Shown: one piece after another, positions 45,101 to 52,900 of the stretch
How the letters are laid out: each line of letters starts with the position of its first letter
How positions within the stretch are numbered: the stretch's first letter is position 1
Notes under the pieces: generated by a model
The model's database searches: none
What the model saw: only the letters and a program-made list of their open reading frames with translations
Told to the model about the DNA's origin: nothing
From: Denitrobaculum tricleocarpae
Lineage (GTDB): Bacteria; Pseudomonadota; Alphaproteobacteria; Kiloniellales; Kiloniellaceae
Direction of reading: 5' to 3'
DNA: 64,000 bases
Assembly (NCBI RefSeq): GCF_007004665.1
Contig: NZ_ML660057.1
Location: 372,001-436,000 of the forward strand
Position numbers and translations under genes: made by a program

Positions 45101-45482
45101 CGCCGAGCACGACACTGGTGCGTTCAAGATCAACGGGCGATGTGCCGTCCGGCTGTGCGTCGGCAAGCACCTGCTTCGCGACATGAAGCGCCAGAAGCTG
45201 CACCGTATCCGTTGTTTCAATGACACGTGGCGGCGTTCCGTATGCAATCGGGTCGAAAGGAAAGGCCGGAATAAAGGCCCCCCTGGAACTGTAGGTTTTG
45301 TCCGGCGTCTTCGGATCGGGATCATAATAGTCCTCAACGCGCCAGTGGGTTTCGGGAATGTCACTGCTCGTGTCGACGCCCTCTACGATATCCCGCCAGA
45401 ATCCGGACGTTGTTCCCCGGCCAGGAAACTTGCTGCCCATTGCGACGATCGCGATTGGCGATAGCTTTCGGCTGTGTGGCAT
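39102..45482 (-). CDS. PfaA-like synthase: KS-AT-5xACP-KR
   Basis: 2126 residues. KS (about 8-470): Cys209 in TTDAACASSLA, EAHGTGT, IGHTKSAAG. AT (about 590-880): AGQGSQYLGMG and Ser675 in LAGHSFGE. Five tandem acyl carrier domains with phosphopantetheine serines at 1056 (GFDSIKQ), 1169, 1300, 1430 and 1570 (GIDSIKQ). KR (about 1770-2126) with VVTGGGRGITSRI and Tyr2039 in DYAMANE. Unlike classical PfaA no dehydratase-like domain follows the KR; the frame ends shortly after it. GAGAGGGG precedes the ATG. 45 bp after pfaD. The carriers need the linked PPTase. Confidence 0.9.
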   Translation of the reverse strand: MPHSRKLSPIAIVAMGSKFPGRGTTSGFWRDIVEGVDTSSDIPETHWRVEDYYDPDPKTPDKTYSSRGAFIPAFPFDPIAYGTPPRVIETTDTVQLLALHVAKQVLADAQPDGTSPVDLERTSVVLGVAAGTELIGDMASRLNGPIWIKAMREEGIAQPDAERVADRIRSHFTDWRESTFPGLLGNVVAGRIANRFGLGGSNFTTDAACASSLAAIQHAAQELWLGDSDLVLAGGADALNNIFMYMCFSKTPAMSASGKCRPFSDDADGTLMGEGCGIFALRRLEDAEKDGNRILAVITGIGASSDGRGSSVYAPRAGGQALAIRRALNKAGISPRSVELVEAHGTGTRAGDAAEFEGLREVFGEADPDTGAWCALGSIKSQIGHTKSAAGAAGLAKVVSALHHKVLPPTINVRAPNPKLGIDGSAFYLNTKARPWIRSSDHPRRASVSSFGFGGTNFHITLEERRGPASRRSKYRTAPTELFLFSASSGAGLSEQVQALIAECSSDADLPHYAAASQRAFNPDASQRLAFVIGTNEDLTKIAVTHGPSLKAERAFSIGNIIYEKGPSIVASGRTAYLFAGQGSQYLGMGADLAMTFDLARAPWDWAARDPVLRSLQLHGLSFPPPAFTDRETERQSAELTRTENAQPSIGLVALGQLGILNDLGLRPDCLAGHSFGEVMALHAAGALDATAAIRLARARGEAMAQAAQATPGGMLAVFAERDFVDAYLAEGAGGLVLANDNAPDQVILSGPVAAIEKAEKELTDQKLRVRRLSVSTAFHSPLVAAAATDLEAAIENARLRAPRLPVYANLTGKLYSNNEAEARAVLKAQLTAPVRFRETIEKMYEDGVRTFVEVGPSSVLSGLAGAILKTRPHVATSLDQRQMHGVTAFHRALAKLAVAGHRINFEALWHEAPAPEPRRQPKQHEIMLNGANYGKPYPSQTHPNQTHPSLTCDDELSAPVHARCFTGTLGSTNGAHKDAEACHRTREPHAGSDDERGRLINALSDSQLALQRASEATSELQAAETVRAVMAEKTGYPADMLELGMELDAELGFDSIKQVEILSALREKLPHMPEIEPSRLAELRSIQLIVDAITPTPSGQAQAGQAKNEVQAVEVPVTPGPSDAAAVSGTALSEAAETVRDVVAEKTGYPSDMLDLDLDLEAELGIDSIKQVEILSALRETLPDMPEIEPAQLAELRTLQQIAEAVVPVSSAQTQAGAGQVKPDGTVAGRSLNGVGPTQPTAQAVEVPVTPGPSDAAVREAARSEATETVRDVVAKKTGYPADMLDLELDLEAELGIDSIKQVEILSALREELPDMPEIEPAQLAELRTLQQIAEAVVPVSSVQAEGGRATPDAKVAGRSLNGAGPTQPTAQAVEVPVTPGPSDAADVSEAALSEATETVRDVVAEKTGYPADMLDLDLDLEAELGIDSIKQVEILSALREKLPDMPEIEPAQLAELRSLQQIAEAAVPVPSAQVEGGQVEGGQAEVEQATPAATIVARSLNGAGPTQPTAQAVEVPVTPGPSDAGAVSGTALSEATETVRDVVAEKTGYPADMLDLDLDLEAELGIDSIKQVEILSALREKLLEMPEIEPDQLAELRTLQQIAEAVVPSASYDAPASQMKPVEPPVESDLSLATFVKKAANLGLSRQVVDVDVAPSCSDQMLLSNGQRIEITRDVPDLSGAIASAFQSLGITAEVVDAPSEDADAVIVTSGLADSRGAAEVSWTALAMARSVAETTSRNAGWFILLQDSAGDFGRMNRTLDKAARGGLTGLAKTAALEWPDAKLRVIDVDRHSATPEDTARRIAQEILFGGGPLEVGLKQDGRRLTPITKPAPYRDNGFTLDHGANIVVTGGGRGITSRIVRRLAGLGRMRFLILARSELRQWPSDIPTDADELQIRSLLAEKARETGQVTDFKAIAAEAGRLVASRDVAETLAAVKAAGSEVTYVAVDVADVEGVAAAVGAFREQNGPISGLIHGAGQLADKLIKDKTEEQFRRVFEPKVLGFQSVWSAIEADNPSFAALFSSVSGRYGNPGQADYAMANEILNRFAWCLRQLRPQMHVMSINWGPWDFGMVTEGMRAQFEARNTALIPEDVGVDAFVAELFHGALDQPEIVFAGQLTPTSGR
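40625..42440 (-). repeat. Five tandem acyl-carrier-domain repeats inside PfaA-like gene
   Basis: Phosphopantetheine Ser codons lie at 42315, 41976, 41583, 41193 and 40773, spaced 339, 393, 390 and 420 bp. Copies 2-5 are nearly identical even at synonymous positions, including the linker encoding QPTAQAVEVPVTPGPSDA, whereas copy 1 (next to AT) is more diverged (GFDS instead of GIDS). This indicates recent duplication or gene conversion among copies 2-5. Confidence 0.92.
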
Positions 45483-45527
45483 CGATAACCCCTCTCAACG
45501 GTTCACTGTCAGGATTGAAACGGCAGA

Positions 45528-47279
45528 TTATTGGACGCTTGCGGCGTATCCCAGGCATAGCGGTTGCGGCCTGTAGGCCCAGAGATGCTGCGGAACGCGC
45601 ATGCCGAGGTTGCCCAGTTGCTGAGCACGTGTGACGTGGGCAGCTCCCTCGAGCAGGTTGAGTCCGATTTGCTCAACTGTCCGGTTCTCGGCGGGCTCCA
45701 GAAAACTGTCCTGCACCCAGTCGTTAAAGGCCCCCATCGCCGGACCGCACCAAATCTGAAAGTCGGCCCTGCGGTCTTCAATTCCCTCCCGAGCCCACTG
45801 GGAGCCCATGAATAGAAAATACCGGAAGACCTGAGCCATTTTTTGCCGTGGCGTCTTATCTGTCGCGACCGCAAAGGTCGGATCGCTTTTCCGCCTGTAC
45901 TCAACAATCTTAGACCAGGCCGTTTCGAAGCCTTCCCGCAGGACCTGCTTTTCCAGCCACTCGCGGTCCTTGGACGAAAACGCGTCAATGGTCTCGTGGC
46001 GACGGAAGAGGTCGTAGAGCCGTTGAGCTTTGACGGCGAACATCGTACCGCGCTTCAGCACCTGCACTTTCACGCCGAGTTCGAACATGTCCGAAGCAGG
46101 CGCCATGGTCACGTCCGCGATACCCGCCTCACACAACATGGCGCGGCCGACTTCCGACAGCCCCGACTCGACTGCGCTTTGGTTCGCCGAACCGACCAGG
46201 ACATAGTCAGCGCCGAGCCCGAAGGCCGATGCGACTCCCGCAGGCGTTCCCAAACCGCCTGCGGCCCCGAGTTGTATGGGCCGGCGGTAGTTGTGCTTTT
46301 GAACGATCCGCTCACGCAGATCAGCGATGACGGGGAACAAAGAGGCAAGCGGCCGATTGTCGGTATGGCCACCGGAATCCGACTCCACGGTGACAAACTC
46401 CGCGACCGGCAGGGTTGCTTGTATCTCAGCCTCTTCATGACTGATCTCTCCGGCCGCGACTAACTCACGCAAGAGGCCGGCAGGAGGCGGCCTCATGAAA
46501 GGCTCCGCAACTTCAGCGCGGGAAATCTTAGCAAAGACATGATTTTGACGAACCACGTTACCGTTTGCGTCACGGCTCAGGCCCTTGGCTGCGTAGCGCA
46601 CAAGGTCTTTTGAGAGCCCCATAAATGCTGACGCTGATACGCGTCTCACGCCTTTGCGGAGAAACAGATCGACCATGGCACTCTCCCTATCCGGCCGATC
46701 GGGCGAATGGATCAGGTTCGCTCCCCAAGCGGTGTCACTTCCGACAGCTTGTGTGATTTCATCGATCGCATCCGCCACAATATGTGGACGGAGACCGCCA
46801 CTGCCGAAGAATGCGACGAAACCGGCACGGACCGAGGCGACAACCATTTGCACCGAAGAAATCCCACGAGCCATTTCACCGACAACATAGGGAAACCGGC
46901 AACCGCAACTGTCTGTGAAGCGACGCGACCCCAGCCATTCCGGATAGATGCCCGGCAAGACACCAACCAGACTGATGCCGGCATCCATCTCCAGTCTGAA
47001 GTGGCTCATGGCCTCCTCGACGTCGTGCTCTCCATAGGTCGTCACCATGCGACCATGTCCAGGTGCATCAAGAACGAGCAGAGGTTGACGGAATCGCTGG
47101 ATAGCAGACGCAAGATTTAGTGTGTGGTTGATGCCAGCGTCCCGAAGGACATGTTCAGCAACGGCCCGGCCATTTACCACTGGCCGGAAATTATGGTTTT
47201 CCGCCTGCCACTGGACGACATCCGGTGTGATGGCTCGCGGTGTAGAGTTAAGATGCAACTGTGACTCAACTGCTACCAC
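45528..47279 (-). CDS. PfaD-type trans-acting enoyl reductase
   Basis: 583 residues, GTG start with AAAAAAGGAGACGAAGA upstream. FMN-dependent nitronate-monooxygenase-like TIM barrel: GVLPGIYPEW, GANLIHSPDRPDRE, VESDSGGHTDNRPL and AAGGLGTPAGVASAFGLGADYVLVGSANQ (in part). The C-terminal extension (PRQKMAQVFRYFLFMGSQWARE) is specific to PfaD. It reduces enoyl-ACP intermediates in trans during lipid assembly. First of the three synthase genes on this strand; a palindrome lies just upstream. Confidence 0.93.
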   Translation of the reverse strand: MVAVESQLHLNSTPRAITPDVVQWQAENHNFRPVVNGRAVAEHVLRDAGINHTLNLASAIQRFRQPLLVLDAPGHGRMVTTYGEHDVEEAMSHFRLEMDAGISLVGVLPGIYPEWLGSRRFTDSCGCRFPYVVGEMARGISSVQMVVASVRAGFVAFFGSGGLRPHIVADAIDEITQAVGSDTAWGANLIHSPDRPDRESAMVDLFLRKGVRRVSASAFMGLSKDLVRYAAKGLSRDANGNVVRQNHVFAKISRAEVAEPFMRPPPAGLLRELVAAGEISHEEAEIQATLPVAEFVTVESDSGGHTDNRPLASLFPVIADLRERIVQKHNYRRPIQLGAAGGLGTPAGVASAFGLGADYVLVGSANQSAVESGLSEVGRAMLCEAGIADVTMAPASDMFELGVKVQVLKRGTMFAVKAQRLYDLFRRHETIDAFSSKDREWLEKQVLREGFETAWSKIVEYRRKSDPTFAVATDKTPRQKMAQVFRYFLFMGSQWAREGIEDRRADFQIWCGPAMGAFNDWVQDSFLEPAENRTVEQIGLNLLEGAAHVTRAQQLGNLGMRVPQHLWAYRPQPLCLGYAASVQ

Positions 47280-47293
47280 TCTTCGTCTCCTTT

Positions 47294-47311
47294 TTTGAAT
47301 GCGCTTTCAAA
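47294..47311. promoter_or_regulatory. Palindrome TTTGAA-N6-TTCAAA before pfaD
   Basis: Perfect 6-bp arms TTTGAA (47294-47299) and TTCAAA (47306-47311) flank TGCGCT, directly upstream of the pfaD RBS. It could be an operator or a leader stem. The regulator is unknown. Confidence 0.4.
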
Positions 47312-48099
47312 TGATCGAAGGGCCTGCCAGCGCTCCTGTTATCACAGCCAGACGTCAGTGATGATGCCGTCCCGTCTTGATCATGCCAAAGCCGTCAGTT
47401 TCAAGATCGTCGTTAGGGACAGTTTATTGGTTTGGATAGGTGCAACTGCCCGCAAGGTACCGCCGATTTTAGGGCGGCGCGTTGAATTTGCTTACGGACC
47501 AGTGTGAACGGCGCCAGCCTCTCGCGCAGTAGACAAGACGAATGAAAATCTCTTTACCCGATGCTATTCTGAAGCCGGTCTGAAGCTGGACGCCCGGGTC
47601 GATGATTTCTCGTCGCGTGCCTGTCGGGCCAATGCGTGAACCAGATGAATCTACGGCCCCTTCCTTACTTGCTGAATGGCCACCTCCTGAGCCGATAGCT
47701 CCCCTTTCGAGAGAACCCGTAACATTCATTTTGGCCATTGCAGCAAACTGTCCTCTCTTGACTCTCAACCGGTCCGCGGACAACACAGAACCGCGGCGCC
47801 CTGTCGCTTCCGCAACAGACCCTAACGCACTTAAAGTCTCGCGATGCGGCCAAGAATGGAAGTGGCAAGAATGCGCCAAAATCCTGACAAAAATGGACAA
47901 CCAGACGAAGAATATTTAGCATGTTAACAACTCCGCTTGGGTTGTGCTAAAGATGCGTCAGGCTTTTACGGGAAGGCTGGCGGTTCTGCAGCGAGTCACC
48001 GACGGCGAGGAGGAGCAGCGCTCATTTTTGTCACGAGCAGAGAACAGAATTTGACACAACGCGACGCTCTCAGTCCGCCCGCGATCACCCTGCAGTGGA
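47312..48099. other. 788-bp gene-poor spacer between pfaD and PPTase
   Basis: Separates the PPTase (ends 48100) from pfaD. Open frames of 143 codons (47469-47900, minus) and 105 codons (47602-47919, plus) overlap each other and match no family I recognise; both lack good RBS. The length implies pfaD has its own promoter. Otherwise nothing recognised. Confidence 0.5.
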
Positions 48100-48828
48100 T
48101 TAGGGTTTCGGTTCAGCTTGGGCGAGTGCCAGGATGACCTGTTCCCTCTCGAGAATCTGAACCCAAAAAGGGCCAGCCAAACCCGGCACAAGCACCTCAC
48201 TCCACCTGCCGGGCGTTTTGGAAACGGCCAGACTGCGTGGCAGAGAGACCCTGCGGGGGTTGACCGACAAGCCTCGACCGGCAGCCTTCAAAATGGCCTC
48301 CTTGGCCACCCAGATCTTCATGGCGTTCAGATCGAAAGTGCCGGCCTGGGCATCGTCGAGCCATTCCAGCTCCTCTGCACTGGCCGCAAGGCGCAGGACT
48401 TGCGCGTAGTTGACCTGCCGCCCGATTGCCTCCAGATCGACACCGACGGGTCCCGTGCGTGACGTCGCAATGGCGTGCCAACCTTCCGAAGTCGAAGTGT
48501 TGAAATGAAACCCAGCCGCCTCCACTGCATCGACGAGTTCCGGCTTGCCATGCCGATTGACGCGGTAGTCCACCTCGCGCTCGGGTATTCCGCATTCAGC
48601 AGATATGAGACGACGCAGCCACCTGCGACGGACACCAAAACGTCGGCGAAGCAGCGGGTCCTGCAGCTTTTCCATACGTGCGCGCTCTTCCGGGCCGAGT
48701 TCCGCCCCCGTGGAGAGGTCTGCAGCTTCGTCCGTATTGCCGAGAAACAGACGAATGTCAGATTGAGGGACGACGGAAGAGCCTTGATCTATTGGTAGTT
48801 CTCTAAAAGCAAACACGCAAATCACCAA
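48100..48828 (-). CDS. Sfp-type 4'-phosphopantetheinyl transferase (PfaE role)
   Basis: Up to 242 residues; the start is uncertain (TTG at 48828, GTG at 48825 or 48816). The three Sfp motifs are present: a basic N-terminal segment with RRWLRRLISAECGI, GPVGVDLEAIGRQ with the Mg-binding Asp/Glu, and KIWVAKEAILKAAGRGLS. It should activate the five ACPs of the adjacent PfaA-like protein from coenzyme A. PUFA synthase loci carry such a gene as pfaE, usually linked. Same strand as the synthases, 820 bp upstream of pfaD. Confidence 0.9.
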   Translation of the reverse strand: MVICVFAFRELPIDQGSSVVPQSDIRLFLGNTDEAADLSTGAELGPEERARMEKLQDPLLRRRFGVRRRWLRRLISAECGIPEREVDYRVNRHGKPELVDAVEAAGFHFNTSTSEGWHAIATSRTGPVGVDLEAIGRQVNYAQVLRLAASAEELEWLDDAQAGTFDLNAMKIWVAKEAILKAAGRGLSVNPRRVSLPRSLAVSKTPGRWSEVLVPGLAGPFWVQILEREQVILALAQAEPKP

Positions 48829-48895
48829 TCAAAATCGATGTTCCAACAGTATCCAGATTCCAAGCATCAATGCATTGCACCTGTGCAGGCTCTTC

Positions 48896-48904
48896 GTATA
48901 CAGG
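48896..48904. promoter_or_regulatory. GTATACAGG motif upstream of PPTase
   Basis: GTATACAGG about 70 bp upstream of the PPTase start. The same 9-mer recurs at 59862 and 61498, and GTATAC-centred variants at 60540 and 63887. Candidate binding site of a shared regulator. Confidence 0.4.
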
Positions 48905-49043
48905 TCCTTTGGGGACCGGTCTTTAGCCGATTCAGGTAAGCAGGTTTTTCGCGGAACGAAAACGGTGCGCGCCGAACGGCGATAGAACTCCCTGCCGGTG
49001 TCTGCTTTTTGCACCTGTTGTCATCCGAGCCTCAAACAAGCAG

Positions 49044-49066
49044 GCGCCCGGGTTTTGATCGGGCGC
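49044..49066. terminator. Hairpin GCGCCCG/CGGGCGC
   Basis: Seven-bp perfect stem (49044-49050 / 49060-49066) with a 9-base loop in the spacer between the PPTase and the transposase remnant. No T-tract, so it may be a structural relic or a weak terminator. Confidence 0.35.
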
Positions 49067-49112
49067 GTTCAAGCTGCGTGGCCCACACCCGCGGTTGGTA
49101 ACATGCGCTGGT

Positions 49113-49388
49113 TTAGGCTCTTAGCCAGTCAGTGAAAGCGGCGATCTGGCCGGAGCCCATCAACAGCATTGGATAGACTGATGCCGTACTGCCGAATGGT
49201 TCAGGGTACCGGTGGCCTGGAACCGAGGTTACTACGAGGCCGGACGGTGTGTAGTGCTTGCGTCCATGCTCGATTAACAGCCGGGCTTCCTTAAAGCCGT
49301 AAGGGATCTCGCCGTCGAGCGGCTCATCTCGAAATTTCCCATTGAAGCCCGGGATCCAACCGGCATCTCGGTGGTTTCCTGGACCTCA
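49113..49388 (-). mobile_element. IS3-family transposase (OrfB) C-terminal remnant
   Basis: The minus frame from about 49388 to a stop at 49113-49115, with no start codon, reads GFNGKFRDEPLDGEI, then FKEARLLIEHGRKHYTPSG. This is the DDE-domain end of IS3 OrfB proteins (FNGKFRDExLNGEIFYxLKEAxxLIExWRxHYNTVRPHSxLGYRPPAPE). The normally following HSxLGYRPPAPE is diverged (PGHRYPEP). No inverted repeats or remaining OrfA are visible. A decayed insertion sequence between the lipid-synthase and RTX loci. Confidence 0.75.
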
Positions 49389-49438
49389 TGCTGCCGGTTC
49401 ATAATTGCGTAGGCCGCTCTGAGGGCGGCTTCTGCATA

Positions 49439-49740
49439 TTTGGTTGCGTTTTTGATTTGGTTGCGGGATCAAACAGTCCAGTGGACTGTTTGATGGATTT
49501 GTCCCTTGCGCAGTCTGCGCGCGGACTTTGTCCGTGCTCAACCTTCGGGCTAAAAAAGCTCCACTGGAGCTTTTTCTATACGCCCTCAGCCTTCAAGTTA
49601 TGAGCGTTCCCTTTGGTTGCCGCTATAACCTTCATGGGCACAGGTTCATATACTGACCAACAGCCCGAAACGCAAAAAAACCATCCGATGGATGGCTTTG
49701 TCGCGTTTGGTTGCGGGGGCCCACAACCAACTTTGTGCAC
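49439..49740. repeat. Palindrome-rich spacer with TTTGGTTGCG repeats
   Basis: Three copies of TTTGGTTGCG (49439, 49456, 49706). Three odd-centred perfect palindromes: ATCAAACAGTCCA-g-TGGACTGTTTGAT (49468-49494), GCGCAG-t-CTGCGC (49508-49520) and AAAAAGCTCCA-c-TGGAGCTTTTT (49553-49575), plus CCATCC-gat-GGATGG near 49681. The third has A/T tails on both sides like a bidirectional terminator. 49710-49738 matches 12214-12242. No gene recognised in 49389-49894. Confidence 0.7.
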
Positions 49741-49863
49741 CTTTCTCAGCATTGGGGCTTTCAGCTTATCATCGTCCAGCAGCTTCGCACGCCAGGCGAT
49801 GAACGCTAATTGCCCAGCGTCTCAAGCCACCGCAAAATGCGGATGAGGCAGATCACTCAGGCA

Positions 49864-49901
49864 ATCCTGAAGCGCGTCAGAACCGCCTGAGGTTTCAGGA
49901 T
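49864..49901 (-). terminator. Hairpin overlapping the 3' end of the RTX gene
   Basis: ATCCTGAA (49864-49871) and TTCAGGAT (49894-49901) pair across a GC-rich inner segment that includes CGTCAG/CCTGAGG. It overlaps the stop codon; no T-tract follows. Possible RNA end structure rather than a classical terminator. Confidence 0.3.
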
Positions 49902-52900
49902 CCATGACCGGAGCCATAAGCTGCGCCAGTATAAGCCTGCCACGCAGACGACGCCGTCAGAAGTCCCTGATCTTGCTGGAGGGCATTCAGCCGTCCCAGG
50001 TCATCGATCCCGGAATTGTTCGCGGTCCACAGAGCCATGGCATCGACCAGTTGCTGCACTGAGGTCTGGACCAGGTGCATGCCTTCGGCTTCGAAGACAT
50101 CAATGTGTTCCGCGCCCGTCGCACCGGAACCGTACCAGTCCGAGAGAGTGACGCTTCCCGGGCCATCCAGGATCTCCACCAGCAGGTCGTCGCCATCGCG
50201 CGAGAACCAAAGGCTGTCGGAGCCGATACCGTTCTCGAAGACCGCCACGTCCGTGTCACTGGGGTCGGCGCCATCGCTGGAGATGGTATCGGCGCCGCTG
50301 CCGACGATGAAGACGTCATCGCCGGCCCCGCCGGTCAGCGTATCGTCACCGGCCCCGCCGACAAGCAGGTTATCGCCTCTGTCGCCGGTCAGGACATCGT
50401 CAAAAGCACTACCGATGACATCCTCGATGTTTGACAAGCTGTCGTCACCCGCCGCACCGCTTGCCGTGCCAGCGTCCAGGTCGACCGTTACACCGCCCTG
50501 GGCGTTGCTGTAGTCCGCCGTATCGGACCCGGCCCCGCCGTCCAGGGTGTCATCGCCAGCGCCACCGTCGAGCAGGTCGTCTCCAGCGCCGCCAAAGAGA
50601 TAGTTGTCGGCATCGCTCCCGATCAGGGTATCGCCAAAGCCGCCGCCGATGACGTTTTCGATCGCGGAAAGCGTATCGTTCCCTGCCCCGCCGGTCGCGG
50701 TGCCGGCGCCGAGATCCACGTTCACACCCGCCTGAGCGCCACCGTAGTCGGCGATATCCGTTCCCGCGCCGCCATCCAGCGTGTCGTTGCCCGCGCCGCC
50801 CGCAAGCCTGTCGGCGCCGTCGCCGCCGGAGAGGACATCGTCGCCGCCGCCGCCGGTCAGCGCATTGTCTTCGCCGTTGCCGGTTAGAGTGTCGTCAAAA
50901 CCGCTGCCGATCACATTTTCGATATTGGACAGGGTGTCGTCACCCGCCGCACCCGTTGCCGTGCCGGCAGTCAGATCGACGGTCACGCTGCCTGAAGCAG
51001 TGCTGTAGTCCGCGGTGTCGACGCCGTCACCGCCATCCAGCGTGTCGTTGCCCGCGCCGCCCTCGATGACGTCATCAAGGCTGGTACCGATGATGGAGTC
51101 GTCGCCGCTGCCCCCGGCGACCATCACGCCATACTGATGGGAAAGCTTGAAGTTCGACAGATCCGTCCCGGTCTTGACCGCACCGTCAGCCTTCCAGTTG
51201 CCGGCATCGAAGTCCCACTGCTGCGCCCAGGCGTCCGCCCATTTCTCCGCAACCGTCGTGGCGGTCGAATTTTTGAAAGCCTGCATGATCGCGATCACGC
51301 CCGCTTTAGTGAGATAAGTATAGTTCGCGAAGTCGTGGGTCGAGAAGGTGTGCATCGCCTGATTGCCGGTGCCGGCGACTTTCGCCTCCTCCGCATCGTA
51401 TTTTGCCTGCCACTCCGCCAGGACCTCCGGATCCCAGACCGAAAGTACGATCTGTGCGGACTGCGCGCCGCCGTACTCGAAATAGTCTTCGATGGATACG
51501 CTGTTGAGCCCGTCCGGCCCCAGCGGCGATGGATCGCTGGCGAAGAAGGCGTGGTCCGGCATGAAGATCTTCAGATCGTCACCGTTTCTTTCGAAACGCA
51601 CGGGCGCATCCAGGATCCGGCCGCTGTAATCGGCCACGCCGATCATCTCACCGAGGATGATCTTGTCCTCGGTCTCGTCGCCGAAGCCGAGCTTGCTGCC
51701 GCCCGCTTCCTGAATCACACCGTCTTTCAGGCCATAGCCGACAACAAAAATGTCCGTGTCGGCGCTGCCGCCATGGCCACCCCAGCCCACGGTATCCCGG
51801 CCACGCAAAAGGAGCGTGTCCTTGCCGCGATTGTCGAGCCCGACCTCGTCAAGCCTGTCGTCGCCAAAGAGATTATTGTCAGGCTTGTCTTCGTCAGAAT
51901 TACCAATCTCGCGCCCCTCGCGTGTGAAGCCGATGAAGTCATCGCCGCCGCTGCCGACGATGTAGCCGCCGCCGAGCTCGACATACCCCTTCGCGCCAGG
52001 AGAAAAGGTAACCTTGGCCGAGCCGACATTGTAGATCAGGGCCTCGCTGCCCTCGCCGCCGAGCACGTAGTAGTTATTCTCCGCCCCGAAACCAAAGGCG
52101 ATACTGCTGCCGGCGAGATAGATCGAGTTCTTGTTGCCGACGACCACGATGAAGTTGACACCGTCGCCGGTCCGGGCCTTATTCGTGTTGCCATAGACCA
52201 CCAGCATGTCGTTGCCCCGGCCGGTACGGATATCATTCCGCTCACCGATCGCGACCACCATATTGTCGCCGTCGAGGTCGTGCAGCACGTTGTATTTGCC
52301 GACCGAAAGCATCATGTCGTCGCCCAGATTGCCGTTCTGGTAGTTGAACTCGCCGAGGCTGAACATGACATCGTCGCCAGAACCAGCGAAGAGACGGTTC
52401 AGGTTGCCGACGGCCGCGATGACATCGTCGCCGTGCCCGCCGAACTGGAAGTTCGCGAGGCCGCTGGCCAGCAGCACGTCGCCGTGCGCCGTCATCGGCT
52501 TCAGGTTCCTGAGAATCTCCGCGGCATTGTCCAAGGCGCCGCCTTCGCCGATCTGCGTGATCCCCTCGAAATTCTGGATCAGCGCGATCAGCGAACCGAT
52601 GCTGGGCACGGCCGGAATGACCGGAACGCCATGGCCCGGTATGAAGCCTGCGGAGGTATCGGTGTTCGTCATGTGGTCGGCGAGGTCGCTGGAACCGTTG
52701 AATATCGAAGCGGACCGCTCAAGCATACCTCTGCCCCACTCCGCGGCGTCCTCTACCGAAGCCTCCGCTTTGTGTAAGAGGTAGGCATTGAGGCCAGTCC
52801 CGGCCCCGTCAAAGCCCGCACCGCCCAGAACGGACGTTGGAAGCGTGAGTTCAACCCAGAACATACGCGCAAAGTAAGACAGCAATTGACTGGCATCGAA

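Noticed and set aside
47469-47919. Open frames of 143 (minus) and 105 (plus) codons between pfaD and the PPTase
   Set aside because: They overlap on opposite strands, lack RBS, and neither resembles a known family or has convincing composition.
49439-49740. CRISPR-like array
   Set aside because: Repeats are only 10 bp, unevenly spaced, and palindromes differ in sequence; no cas genes in the window.
51137-52777. 546-codon plus-strand frame, and other long plus frames up to 59146, inside the giant RTX gene
   Set aside because: Antisense shadows of the low-stop RTX repeats; composition mirrors the repeats and no RBS or family match.
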